From Teratosphaeria epicoccoides (taxonomy: Eukaryota > Ascomycota > Dothideomycetes > Mycosphaerellales > Teratosphaeriaceae), in the NCBI GenBank assembly GCA_021401465.1, contig JADDMT010000017.1, positions 124,001 to 188,000 on the forward strand: a stretch of 64,000 bases of DNA, written 5' to 3'. The position numbers and the translations under genes are program-made. The notes beneath the pieces are model-generated. The model ran no database searches, was not told the DNA's origin, and saw only the letters and a list, made by a program, of their open reading frames with translations. Below, piece by piece: positions 53,435 to 64,000 of this stretch (positions within the stretch are counted from its first letter, which is position 1; the number at the start of each line of letters is the position of its first letter).

Positions 53435-56400
53435 ATGGAGACGCAAAGTCTCGTCACGAACTCTTCGCTCATGCCTTCTCCGAAAGACCTGCTCTACGTC
53501 GTCCCACGACTAGCTCAGCGCGCAATCGGGATTGTGCCAGATGCGATGGACTTGGCGGGTAAGATTTGGCAGGAAGGCGGCAGTATGATTGCAGATGCCA
53601 CTGGACAGACAACCATAAACACAACCATTACGAGTACAAGCGCTATGCTGGCGCAAAGCACAGCTGCCACGTTGGAATCCGCAATCAGCAAAGCCTGGGA
53701 AGAAGGCGGGACGGATGAGGCTGCGTCCATGTTCGGCCTCGTCTTACAAGGAATTGCACGATTGAAAAATTTCGGCGGTATCCTCTCGTACCTGACGTCG
53801 CGATGGGCGTTAGCGACGTTCACCGCTGCCGTCATTCTAAACCGAACGCAGTTCTATGCTTCTTCGAGAGAGCACCTGCGCCTTCGTTGGCACACCAGGT
53901 TGGCAATTTACATGGTGCCGATAAGTGCATTCTTGGTTCAGCTACTGTAAGGATCTCCATTTTAGTATTCATCCTTATTGTTCCAGCTCTGTCGTTCTAC
54001 TGTTCATTGGATCTACGCGACAGTCTCACGCTGCGGTATTGTGTCACAGCTCCTGACTTGCTGTCTGCAGATACATCACTCAGGCGCTCAAATGCCAGAC
54101 CTCACCTGATTTTTCAAAAATACGATATGGCGACCCGCTCAAGAACTTGGCCATCGACTTCGCATCCGAGGGTGGCGTCTTGTACAGATTTGCATCGGCA
54201 CTACTGTTCTGGCAGGATGACACTACCTGCTGTGTTGCCCAGCATATGTCACTCGATTCAGTTAATGGACAGCGGAGCCAATTACGAGGATCTTTGTCAC
54301 TTCTCTTCTGGTTTTTTATCACACTATGCACCAGTCAGCTCTCCGACACGCTCTGCTGCGCCTTGCAGGGGAAGCAGCCCATGCCGGAGACAGGGATGAC
54401 GATATTTGAGCATTCGTTAGCTTTTGCCGAGTGTGAAGCGATGATCAGCAGTGCCCTTGGTAAGTGGATCCCTCCCGTGGTCTTGCTCTGATTGTGGTGG
54501 TCAGGCTGCTTCCCTCGCCGATTATTTGAAGCAGACGTGTTACGGCGAGCGCGTTGGTTGCTCATCGTGCTGACGGTCCTCAAAGGTTTCGGATTCTTCG
54601 GCCTTCCCAAAATCGGGAATGGCGGCGATGGAGCTGCGATGGTCACTCGTGGTGAAATCATGCAACGGCTCAACGTACCTCCGGAAGTCCTGCTAGTATG
54701 CATCATTTCGTGCTTCAGCCATCTGAGCAGCGCAATACTGGCAGTCACAGGCATCCGTCACAGAGTGCGACTGGTCAACACTGGTATTTGGGCGCTATGT
54801 TACATGTCAGCCCTGCTTTGGAGCTTCTTGCGAATATTCATGAAGCCGGCCGAGACCATCACGGACTTAGGAGTACTCAGGTTTCCGACCGTCTGCATTG
54901 TCGGCTTTATCCCACACATACTCATTCTGGTCGGCATCACAGTATGTGGCACGATTTATGGCCTTGCGCTCGTCATCACGGCTCTTTCGGTGCCGCAAGA
55001 CGTCTCCGCGGGTATGTCATCCCGACAGCGCTTTTCATGGGCATACAGCAACCTGCAAGCAAATATTCAATTTTCCAGTGCCTCGTCGATTAGGATTAAG
55101 ATGTCTGAAGACTTCTATACCACATTGCTGAAGATAGGCTTCAGCGTGCTCACTGCTGCGAGCGAAGCGGTGTACTTGAACGAAGGCAGCCGGATCCAAG
55201 TCGCCAAAATGACATGGCTTGAGCAGAAACGCATTGATGAGCTAGCGGGGAACATCGAAAAACGACAGGTAAGTAATGTAGAGCATTATAATGTGCCTCT
55301 TGAGCAAGAAACTCGTCCTCTGACAATCTCTCTGCAGATACCATCCGTGCCAGCCGAGCTTCTTGGTGAAGGCATTGCGCGAGGAGTCAGTTTTGCAGAC
55401 CACCAGAATGCAGCCATCAGCCAGTCACCGTACGCTCGGGAAAGGAAGTCCAAAACGGTCAGCGGTCAACCGGACAGGCCACAAGCTGGAGAGCTCGACA
55501 GTGGTCTGGGCCTGACACAAAGAAGAAGCCGCATGCACCTGACTTTTGACTTCGTTGCCGGCATACTTGGACTGATTATCACAGTACAGGCTCACCTTCT
55601 TCTCAATGTTCTCACTCGTGTTGGGATCGAGCGTCGACCTGCCTGGCTGCTGAAAGCGGCTGGCATTGCCGAAGGTCAACGACGATCGTCCTGGCAGCCA
55701 GTATCGCTACACAAGCCCCAAGATCGCGAGTTCTGGATGGTGGGACCTGATGGACAACCAGTGTTTCCACAGAATGACAGTATCGACGTCGAAGCCGAAA
55801 CACGTCGTCGTCTTACGGCTGCTGGGAAGTATACAGGGGAGGACAGCTTAAGTGTTCAGCTGTACGGGTGGTGGCAGAGCGGCGGTTGGTTCGGCACCAT
55901 GGACAGCAGTGGCGAATATGTGGACAGAGAGGTCGAGGACGATTTGACGAGCATGATTTCAATGTCAACCGACACGACAGATGATCGATTAGACAGCGAC
56001 GATGAAAGTGGATGGAGGACACCAACCCAAGAGGATCCACATGGCGACAGAGAGGCAAAAGCAGCCGCCGACGACATCATGGACGTAGCACTGCTGTCTC
56101 GGCTTCTCAACCCAACGTCTGCGGCTGACAGAGAGGAAGCTCGCCTACTCTCTTACTGTCTTTTGTAAGCAACAACACTCTCAAGCTCACATGCCCCTTC
56201 CGTGGCTTGATTGATCAATTGTTTGCGAACGTTACATGCTGACTCCAGATTGCAGATCACCGCGCCCAATGACACGCAGCCAATACCGTCGCGAGGTCGA
56301 CCGCAGCCGCTCGCAACTCCTCACAGGTCTCCACAGCCAATCCACCGGCACCGCAGGCTCCGACGAGGACGAAGAGCGCGATCTGGAGCACTTCATCATG

Positions 56401-56658
56401 TCGCGGCGCTCAAAGGCTCGAGCCAACGCATTGGCTGTGGGCAACGGTGAAACTTGGCAGAATGGCGCGGCAGGTATGGGCGAGGCGGGTCCTCAGTGCG
56501 TTGTATGCCAGAGCTCACCTCGGACGATTCTGGTCTGGCCTTGCGGGTGCCTGTCCGCATGCGATGATTGCAGGGTGGGCCTGGCTGCGAGGAATTACAA
56601 TAAATGTATTTGCTGTCGAACGGACATTGCGGCGTACTCGAGGCTCTATGTGCCGTGA
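53435..56658 (+). CDS. Asi3-like multi-helix membrane RING ubiquitin ligase
   Basis: Five exons (53435-53946, 54071-54459, 54505-55268, 55338-56164, 56256-56658) sum to 964 residues in continuous phase. The third intron (69 bp) is in frame without a stop and is removed on its clean GTAAGT..CTGCAG borders. About seven to eight hydrophobic helices are spread along the first two thirds (WLLIVLTVLKGFGFFGLP, EVLLVCIISCFSHLSSAILA, LILVGITVCGTIYGLALVI, FVAGILGLIITVQAHLLLN). The C-terminus is a RING finger: CVVC, PCGC, CDDC, CICC. In yeast, Asi1 and Asi3 form an inner-nuclear-membrane ligase that destroys mislocalised membrane proteins. The assignment rests on this layout and the terminal RING block. 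Confidence 0.82.
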
Positions 56659-57162
56659 GATAGCAGGCATTGCATTTTCGAGCCGCGCGGATGGCGACAT
56701 GCTCATGTGCTGTCTCAGCAGCGATAGACACTAATCATGACAGCTGTTGTATATCAGATCAGATCCTCAGTGGCACATCATCAACAGGGCCACAGGTCTG
56801 GTAGACCAAGCGTCTGCATTTCTCGTAGCTGGTCCAAATGTTTGTATCCTCTTCTAGCTCTTCCAGACGACACGACTTGCTGCAGCTCGCGACTGCTGGC
56901 CAAATGTGCAACGAGCTCTTCGTTTTGCACGTAAACCATCAAGAGGATGATGACCCTCTCAAGATAAGCGCCCTGAAACTCCTTCGCTCATCCTTTTCCA
57001 AATCTTGCGCCATCGCTATGCTAATCAATGCTGAACGTGGGTAGCTCGGTATGCTGTGTGATGCTCGTGCCTCTGCAAAAGGGGTATCTTAAGTGTAAAG
57101 AGGAAAGACCGACCATGCGGGTGGCAGCGACTGGACGTCACTACTCATGAAGATGGAGTCAT
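56659..57162. other. Convergent intergenic region
   Basis: Between the stops of the Asi3-like and OTU genes. Nothing recognised. Confidence 0.5.
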
Positions 57163-58583
57163 TCATATCCAGAGCGTCCGTAGGGTCTCGACCGGAGGCG
57201 TGTCGGTCATCCCTTTCCGCCGTAATGCAATTCCAGCAGCTGCCGGCGAGTCTGCTCCAGCAGCGACGGCACTCTTGACATTCGCCTGTTGACGCTCTTT
57301 GCGTGCCGCTTTTTGAGCTTGCTTCTTCATGTCTTTCTTGTCTCGCGCTGACACGCGTGGTCCAGGTTGCCGCTGTGACGTCTTACCGACACGTTGTGAC
57401 GCGTCAGGCGGCCGTGGTGGGAGAAGCTTGAACTTAACAGGCTTCTTTGCCGGCGACGTTGACCTTGACGCTGCTGGCACTCTGATCACAGAATCATCAG
57501 TGTCTGTTGGTTGGGTTGTCACGCTTTGCTGCGACCCCTCTGGTATGCTGGACGCCTCCGAATCCCAGCTGTCTATTGATTCTTGGCTGCCATCATAATT
57601 GGACAAATGCGACAGGGCGTGTTTGGTATCTGCCGACCGCGGTTTCAGTGCCCTCGAAGCCTTGCTCATTCGTCGATCTTGTCTCTTGTTCGATCCGTTG
57701 TGAGCGTCATCCTCGCTGTCTTGCTCGCGCTCCACGCTAGAACTCTCTGGCTGAGATGATGCACTGTTGTACTCGTCGGCATCCAGCAGGTTGGACACTG
57801 CCAGATTGACGTCCCCTCTTGCGGCCTCCAACGCACGTTTGATGGTCGGTTTGTCGGCAAGAAACGGCAACGACTTCGACACGACGTCTATTTGCCAAGG
57901 CAGCACGTGCGGTGTTTGCTCCAACTTTTCTCGCTGCCGTGCCTCCTCTTCCGGAGACAGTGCCTTTGGAGTGACCTCGGGTAGACCAGTGTGAGGGCCG
58001 TCCAGATTACGGATCGACGAGTAGTGCTCCCAGGTATGGTATGCAATGTGTGCTATCGGCCTTGGCTTCTCAGCATCAACATTGCCTGTCACCATGTACG
58101 CAAAGTCTCGTTGGTATATCTTCACATCAACGTCAAACGCCGAGGAAAATGCCGTGATCTCCATGTTGTCTCCATACGTGCCTCCTCTTGCCATGCTCGT
58201 CAAGTGGCTCTCGAAGACACGGTCAATGTCGGCTGTCGACGGAGGGGCGTAGTTTGCAGGCGTGGAGTACGCTCCGGCATTTTTGCGTTTGGGATTGCGT
58301 CTGATGCCTCCACCTGGATTCACGTCGATGAATTGCTTGTAATAGTCGGCATTGTCTCTCATGTAGTCAATGACACGTGCTCGAATGGCTGCATGTTCGT
58401 TTTGGTGGCCGTAGATCTGGTCGGACAGGGCATTGAAGAGGCAATTTCCTGCGCGATCAGTTGTCTTAGCATTTGTCGTGCTGGCATTGACGAAAACAGT
58501 GGTCGACCCTCACCATCGCCTCTGATGTTGCAGGCGTACAACCCAAGGGCAGAAAGCAGTGGAAATTCGTTCTGGGGGCCCAT
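57163..58583 (-). CDS. OTU-family deubiquitinase with UBA/CUE-like region
   Basis: Cysteine protease removing ubiquitin. The exons that can be supported are 58583-58514 and 58448-57163 (65-bp intron, GTGAGG..GCAG), giving 451 residues; the splice restores the catalytic DGNC (Asp and Cys). The catalytic His lies in YHTWEHYSSIR. After the OTU domain, IDVVSKSLPFLADKPTIKRA...GDVNLAVSNLLDADE looks like a UBA/CUE helix bundle, as in OTUD3-type enzymes. The C-terminus is basic and disordered. The start is uncertain: ATG 58583 gives a short N-terminus, while an upstream coding-like exon (up to 58847, RQVLQRLKGGFGK, clean GTAAGT donor) can splice in phase to 58571 but has no ATG before it. Confidence 0.82.
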
Positions 58584-59289
58584 TTGATGATGCCAACAGC
58601 CACCGGCATCCAGCAGCCTGAGTTGGAGATGGTGATTAGCCTCATTCGTGAGCAATGACCGCCGAGCGTCCTCAGCCACGAGTCATCAGCGAGGTGGCAG
58701 GGTAATTTACGAGAGGAAAATGCTGCGAGCAAGCAAATAATGATAGCGTTCAGCGGCTGCCTGTTAAAGGGCTGCCACATGCATGTGAGAAGGACTGCTG
58801 TATTACCTGGCGGAGCTCCTGAGCTCGAGGTCATGGCTGCACTTACCTTTCCAAAGCCCCCCTTGAGCCGCTGTAAGACTTGCCGCAATCGGCCTTCCGG
58901 CGCAGATGGGGATGGGGGAGCGGGGCCTATTGAGGTTCCGTGGTGCGGCTAAACCAAGGAACGTGAATCGGAAGAAAAGATGATCAGCTTGGTATTGATC
59001 GCGTGCGTCTCGGGGATGTGAAGGAACTTGAATGGCGACGTGTGTGTCGGCAAGAAGCAGAGGGTTGGGCTTATCAACGAAGCCTGGCAGCCCGACAAGT
59101 CAGATGTTGCTTCTGCGCGTCATGTTTGCCCACCCGATCTCGACAAGAGCTGATCACTTGTTCGGAGGAGCTTTTGTTAGTCATCACTTCTTCAATGAGA
59201 CACAGTACCTAGATGTATTGCCCATAAGAAGGCGGCAGATGCAGCTCTTCTCACTCCGTCTCTCCACAGCTTCTCTCAACGTACTCCGC
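58584..59289. other. Divergent region, OTU / D-amino-acid oxidase
   Basis: Holds the possible first OTU exon (near 58847-58930, minus strand) described above, and the upstream region of the oxidase gene. Confidence 0.45.
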
Positions 59290-60718
59290 ATGCCTTCCAA
59301 CATCGTCGTCCTCGGGTAAGATCAAATCCGCACAAGACGCAAGGCAGATGCTCACCTGTGCCAGCGCTGGAGTCACGGGTCTCACCACAGCTCTGATGCT
59401 GGCACGTAACGGCAGACACAATGTCACGATCATCGCGAAGCATGTGCCAGGTGACTATGACATCGAATACGCGAGTCCGTGGGCGGGCGCAAACTACATG
59501 CCGTGAGTCCACCGTCCCTGTATCCAAACGAGCAGGCACAACATGAGCAGAGAAAGCTGCGGGCGGGGTCGCAGCTCGTCGCCGAACATCGTGCAGCGGT
59601 CTGTCCAGGAAGACTGAATCAAGTGATTCTCCGAGACGTACTATGGTGCGTCAATCTCATGACTAATGCAAATCTGCTCAGAGTGGCTGTTCCAGGCACC
59701 GATTCGCAGACATACGAGCGAAACACATGGCCCGAGTTGTCTCGCCTTGCTGCTGAAACACCAGAAGCTGGCGTCCATTTCCAGGGTATGCTTCCCTCTC
59801 GGCTGGCTCGATCATCATACTGATCAAGCAAGACACAATCCTCTATCGACGGGCTAAAGACGCCGGAACACCTGTCGGTCATTGGTTCTCGGAACTCTTG
59901 AAGGAGGACGCATGGTTCAAAGACTTTGTGCCGAACGTAGGCTCGTCATCGCCGAGGAGCACGCACTCCATGCTAATCAGAAGCAGTTTCGGGTTTTACC
60001 AAAATCAAGTCTTCCAGACGGTATAGATGGCGGTACGGGATTTGGCTCCGTCTGTATCAATACTGCTCTCTACCTGCCCTGGCTCACTTCACAATGCCTC
60101 AAACACGGAATCAAGGTCCGTCGTGGCGTCGTCAAGCACGTCGTGGAGGCAGCGGCCCTTCATCATAGCGGCCAACGCGCCGACCTCATCGTCAATGCCA
60201 CAGGCCTCTCGTCCCTCAAGCTAGGAGGCGTTGAGGACAGATCTCTCTACCCCGGGCGTGGTCAAATCGTAGTCGTGAGAAATGATCCGTTCGACAAGAT
60301 GTATTCCATCTCTGGCACTGATGATGGCCCGGACGAGGCAACGTACATCATGCACAGAGCTGCAGGAGGTGGATGTATCCTTGGTGGTTGCCTACAGAAG
60401 GACAACTGGGAGTCTCAGCCTGATCCGAACCTGGCTATCCGGATCATGAAGCGGTGCGTCGAGCTTTGCCCTCAATTAGTGCCTGAAGGGAAGGGGATCG
60501 AGGCGCTGAGCATTGTGCGCCACGGTGTTGGATTGAGACCAATGAGAGTCGGTGGTCCAAGGGTGGAGAAAGAGCTTATTGCTGGGCCTGATGGCAAGTC
60601 GGTACCTGTTGTGCACAATTACGGACATGGTGGCTATGGGTACCAGACCTCTTACGGTGCTGCTGCGGTAGCAGAGAGATTGGCTGAGGAGGCTCTTCAG
60701 GCCAAGGCAAGGCTCTAG
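59290..60718 (+). CDS. D-amino-acid oxidase, peroxisomal
   Basis: FAD enzyme that oxidises D-amino acids to 2-oxo acids, ammonia and hydrogen peroxide. Five exons (59290-59315, 59365-59502, 59682-59785, 59833-59936, 59987-60718) give 367 residues, all in phase. The first junction completes the FAD-binding VLGAGVTGL at residues 7-15. Other hallmarks are YASPWAGANYMP, RNTWPEL, INTALYLPWL, RGQIVVV and the C-terminal block HNYGHGGYGYQTSYG. The protein ends KARL; ARL fits the PTS1 peroxisomal signal. The second intron (179 bp) is long for this window. An upstream ATG at 59226 is in frame but adds residues without family similarity. Confidence 0.92.
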
Positions 60719-61533
60719 ATTATGGTCGGACTGACTGCAGTACCTCGTAGCCATGGCGTGGGCAGCATCTGCATCCTCTTCAGTCCACACAATCATTAAC
60801 ACCTCAAGGTGCGTGCAAAGGATTAACAAGGGTTTGATGGTCGCCCATTCTGTAAGTTATAATGCCGCGCAGATCAATTAACACAACGTCCTGTCAAGAT
60901 TCTATTCAACATGTCAACCTTGTTGGCCTCCGCTCCGCCCGCGCAGAAGCGCAGCTCACTATTGCCAGAACGTGGCATTCTGATAGAGAGCCCGGGACAG
61001 CATGGCTGGCGAGAACTGGTTCGATCAGAAGACTCGTGAGGTTGAGTGGAGCATCCTTTCATGACATGACTTTCGTAAGCAGCAACGTCAAGACAGTAAT
61101 TGATTGATATTGCCAGGGTCTGGCAACGGATCCATTGAATCCAGCTGGTTTTGGTGCAAGTTCCGAAGAGCTCGTATGATGACACTGGCCGGACAACCGG
61201 GATGAAATTTTCAATCAGTACATGTAGCTGGCGAACTTCGTGCACGAGTCGCGTAAGCTCACGTCAACGGCTTGTCCTTGCATATCTAAAATGTAAATGA
61301 ACTGCATGGACAAGACGCGAGACTCCCCGGTCATTAAACCAAGAATCTGAAGTGACTCGGCGACTACATGTTGGCCGTCTCATGTGAAGCCGGACCAAGG
61401 ATTCACGGCGTTCTTACTGACCGAGACATCAGCCCTCAAACGCCAGTCGGCCCCTAGCTCCGGCTTTCTTCTCCAACAAGCAGCCAGACAGAAGAAAGAA
61501 GCCTTGGTCTAACTCCCCAACACACAAGTCGCA
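60719..61533. other. Intergenic
   Basis: About 800 bp with only short ORFs. Nothing recognised. Confidence 0.5.
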
Positions 61534-61794
61534 GTGCATCTCGCCATTGCAACTACACTGCTGGCTCTCGCCTCTCTTCTGCCAGTCCGCCTTCCACCAA
61601 TACTTGTCAAAACTGCTGCAACACGCGATCGGTACAAATTGCGGCTACTCGGCCGGTTACTGCCTGCCGAATGGGCCAGCCAATATCCCTATAAATGGCG
61701 CACTCAGGTGCAATCCTGCGCGTCCGTGCCATGTGGACAGGAACGTTGCACGCCGCCGGTGGACCAAGAGAACGGGCTTACAGATTGTTCGTAG
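61534..61794 (+). pseudogene. Broken small cysteine-rich secreted-protein relic
   Basis: One frame begins with a hydrophobic leader-like stretch (HLAIATTLLALASLLP) but has GTG, not ATG, where a start would be. A second frame then carries a cysteine-spaced block (NCGYSAGYCLPNG, ALRCNPARPC), and the first frame resumes with GQERCTPPV and a C-terminal TDCS. Read together, this looks like one small secreted cysteine-rich protein split by shifts in frame. No intron borders repair all the breaks. Family is not certain. Confidence 0.4.
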
Positions 61795-61928
61795 GAGTGC
61801 ACAGGTTGGAGATGTCGGAGGCTCAGGGCCATTTCTTGTACTCAGCGTCTATTACCTTTGCTCTTGGGAGGTCTGTGTTGGTACAATTAATAGAATTCTG
61901 CATTCGAAAAATTCTTGATCGGGTAGAC

Positions 61929-62114
61929 CTACGGCCTGCAACCATCGCATTTATGTGAGATGCAGTATTCGACGTCCACAGGGAGTGCACGTGGATTCGC
62001 ATTGCACCAGTCCAGGCAGCAGGCGAGTTCTGTGCATCCAACCGGCGAGCAGCCCGTGGCCTTGGCGACTTCGCAGCTTGCCAGCAGAGCGACCAACGCA
62101 GCGGTAAGGTGCAT
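61929..62114 (-). CDS. Small cysteine-rich secreted protein
   Basis: 61 residues, single exon, ATG at 62114. Residues 1-20 form a signal peptide (MHLTAALVALLASCEVAKA) with an AKA cleavage site. The mature part is about 41 residues with eight cysteines: spacing C-x4-C-x4-CC-x3-C-x13-C-x4-C-x2-C, ending CDGCRP. Small size, signal peptide and even cysteine number are the usual marks of a fungal candidate effector or antimicrobial peptide. No known family is recognised and the function is open. It lies 135 bp from the broken relic on the other strand. Being so short, it needs transcript support. Confidence 0.5.
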   Translation of the reverse strand: MHLTAALVALLASCEVAKATGCSPVGCTELACCLDWCNANPRALPVDVEYCISHKCDGCRP

Positions 62115-62793
62115 GTCGGCAGGCTTGCTTGTGGGCTTTGTTCCCGGATTCCTGCGGTACGCGGTACTTTGCGATGATATACCGCCCGGCGGTTCAGGGC
62201 CCAATGAGGTGTTACAAAACACATGTAGGCCGGTGCTCATTCAGATGTGAGTAATTGGGTTGGTCTCGTCTGCCGGTGGTTCTCTGCAGCCTGTGGTATG
62301 GGAAGTACTAGCAATAATGACGCGACTTAGGTCGTACGGCACTGGTGATTAAGGTAGCAAGAGCATTTTACCAAGTGAATTACGTGTATGGATGGAGCTG
62401 CGCTCATGTTTTACGGATCCGGGATTAAGCAGAGACATGGACGAGATGCTATCGCGAAAGCTTTATGAAGTTGCAGTCGCAATCTGTTTCTATTGCGCAT
62501 CGAAGCATCCGTGAGTGTCGACCTGGAGTGCACGTACCGAGCTCGTTCTTGAAAGTGGTAGGGGACGCGTCCAATGTCCCTTGGTCGTACATGTATTGTG
62601 AGGCGTCAGGGTTCCGGCTAAGTGACGTGGGTGCCATGTGCCCCAAGCTTCAGCCACACCAAAGGAGACGGCAGCTTTGAGGCTTCCACTTTAGACGTAC
62701 AGAACACCCACAGCGCTTTCCAACCTCGAAAGCAATCCTGACTATAACAGCACCGCGTCCGGATCACCACAGCGACACACTTCTGTGTTTGCG
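62115..62793. other. Intergenic
   Basis: Divergent upstream region of the cysteine-rich gene and TVP15. Nothing else recognised. Confidence 0.45.
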
Positions 62794-63430
62794 ATGATGG
62801 ACTTCTCCGAGATCTTGTCAGTATCCGCGATGCGATAGCGAGACACAGCAGGCAGTGGTGCAGAGGAGCCGGTACTGACAATACCAATAGCCGGATAGTC
62901 AACTTGGTGGCAGGAGTGTTGATGATCTTGGGTGGCATTGGACAATACTTCCCTCATGGCATTGGGATGTAAGCTACGAGGAGAGGCATACGCGATGACC
63001 TTGCGCAGGACTGACTGGGGACACAGTCAGAGCATAATTGTGTCGATCTATCTGTTCATTGCTGGCATTGGTAGGAGCTATCCGAGAGCCTCTAGATGAC
63101 ATTAACTCACGTCTGACACAGCGACTGGTCTTCTCGAATTCCAGATCCCGCCTCAAGTCAGCAGATATGCCTCCTTTATGTTCTCCTTCGCAGGGCGTGG
63201 AGCTTGTAAGTATAAGGCATGACAGCACGTTGCAGCAGTAAGCTAATTGCAGGGCAGTCTACCTCTTCATGGGTATTCTATCTGTTGGTGACTCCTGGTG
63301 GAAATGGCTCGCGGGTCTGATCGTCGCAATTGTGGGCGTTGGATACATTGCCCTGGAGTTCGTACCAAGCATCGAACCACCCGCCAACATGCGCGATGCG
63401 GATCAGGGTTGGGGCGCTGAGCAGGTGTAA
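62794..63430 (+). CDS. Golgi membrane protein TVP15 (COPI-associated family)
   Basis: Small tetraspanning membrane protein of late Golgi vesicles. Five short exons, 62794-62816, 62891-62968, 63027-63070, 63122-63205 and 63258-63430, sum to 402 nt and 133 residues with every junction in phase. No single ORF is longer than about 60 codons, so only splicing reveals it. The protein reads MMDFSEIFRIVNLVAGVLM at the start, then SIIVSIYLFIAGI, PPQVSRYASFMFSFAGRG, YLFMGILSVGD, and ends EPPANMRDADQGWGAEQV, the conserved family tail. Four hydrophobic helices are visible. The first donor (GTCAGT) is unusual; the last acceptor was chosen at GGGCAG because the nearer TTGCAG breaks the frame. Start may be the second ATG (62797). 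Confidence 0.85.
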
Positions 63431-63936
63431 GGGATGGGAAGGTCTCAGTGCGATTGAGTGTCCACCTTGCAAAATGGGCGCGTTGGAATTGTCGCACGCA
63501 ATCTAGCCCATCTCGACTGGAGGCTGGCTGCCGTGATGTGGACGAAGTAGGGCGGCCGAATCGGACAAGTGGCGTCGCTGTACAGTATCTGTACGAATAA
63601 GCGTGAGACACGGCGAGGGATAGCGTAGGCGTAGGGCAGGTTTGGGTGAAAGGTCCATCAAGGTTCACCAAGGCATGATCTTATGATGCATGCATGATAT
63701 GAGCTATGCTTTCACATCCTGCTGCGTATATCTCTCGTGACCGCGCCTCCATTCGCTGTGCCGGCCCATGAGTAATGTCTCGAAATGTGCCTGGTGCATG
63801 TGTGCCTAAGGCCGGCCCCACGCACAACGCGGGGTCCAGACATCGACAGAAACATTGTTGACTCGAGTCACACAAATGACTAAATCAATTTCAATCTCGC
63901 TGAGCACCGCGGACAGAAGAAAAAAGAGAGCCAAGG
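63431..63936. other. Intergenic
   Basis: Between TVP15 and the gene starting at the right edge. Nothing recognised. Confidence 0.45.
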
Positions 63937-64000
63937 ATGGCTGAGGTGGACAACAACATGTCAGACAAGATGGATACTCTCAAGCTCACTGAAGAAAAGA
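63937..64000 (+). CDS. Start of an unidentified gene, cut by window edge
   Basis: An ATG preceded by a purine-rich leader (AGAGCCAAGG) opens a frame MAEVDNNMSDKMDTLKLTEE that stays open to the end. The purine-rich context and hydrophilic acidic N-terminus look like a real start, but 21 codons are too few to name the product. Confidence 0.4.
   Translation, partial: MAEVDNNMSDKMDTLKLTEEK

Noticed and set aside
1..64000. Transposons, CRISPR arrays, secondary-metabolite clusters
   Set aside because: No transposase, reverse transcriptase, terminal repeats, regularly spaced repeats, PKS, NRPS or terpene synthase sequences were recognised.

Overview
The window reads as nuclear DNA of a filamentous ascomycete, most likely a dothideomycete. 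The reasons are short introns (about 45-180 bp, with GT..AG borders and CTAAC/CTGAC-like branch sites), intergenic gaps of 0.3-2 kb, single-copy eukaryotic genes on both strands, an intron-containing tRNA, an Alt a 1-like secreted protein and a fungal 2EXR/F-box-like family. The exact species cannot be read from the sequence. Exon structures below were worked out by hand from splice signals, reading phase and family conservation.

Layout, left to right. 1-1.4 kb: 3' part of a GH13 alpha-glucosidase. 2.7-9.8 kb: an M50B-like membrane protease, a 2EXR-type protein with a broken neighbouring copy, CLP1 (mRNA 3'-end processing), a decayed CoA-transferase gene and an Alt a 1-like secreted protein. 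10.1-17.1 kb: inositol polyphosphate multikinase, a protein joining a La RNA-binding motif to an Arb1 (siRNA chaperone) domain, a quinone oxidoreductase and an F-box protein. 17.1-19.2 kb: gene-poor, with a split tRNA-Gln relic and a diverged 100-bp tandem repeat. 19.2-28.9 kb: DDB1 and RNA polymerase III subunit RPC5 share a short divergent promoter, then a DUF4385 protein, a spliced tRNA-Val and a DUF3112 receptor-like membrane protein. 30.8-41 kb: MCM6 and IDI1 (divergent, with MCB-like boxes between them), a large disordered protein, an Arc1-like tRNA-binding cofactor and a PI31-type proteasome regulator. 41.3-48.9 kb: a peroxisomal-type DHAP/glycerol-3-phosphate acyltransferase, a CFA synthase, RNase H2 subunit C and the PP2A catalytic subunit. 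49.4-58.6 kb: three consecutive ubiquitin genes (Ufo1-like F-box/WD40/UIM protein, Asi3-like membrane RING ligase, OTU deubiquitinase). 59.3-64 kb: D-amino-acid oxidase, a small cysteine-rich secreted protein gene beside a broken relic of another, a five-exon TVP15 gene that no long ORF reveals, and the start of one more gene.

Most genes are housekeeping. Themes recur: ubiquitin/proteasome (DDB1, two F-box proteins, Asi3, OTU, PI31), RNA processing (CLP1, La-Arb1, RPC5, RNase H2C, Arc1), peroxisomal enzymes (the acyltransferase ending AHL, the oxidase ending ARL) and lipid/isoprenoid metabolism. The most unusual single item is the La-Arb1 protein. The accessory material most worth checking is the cysteine-rich secreted pair, the decayed CoA-transferase and the tRNA relic.
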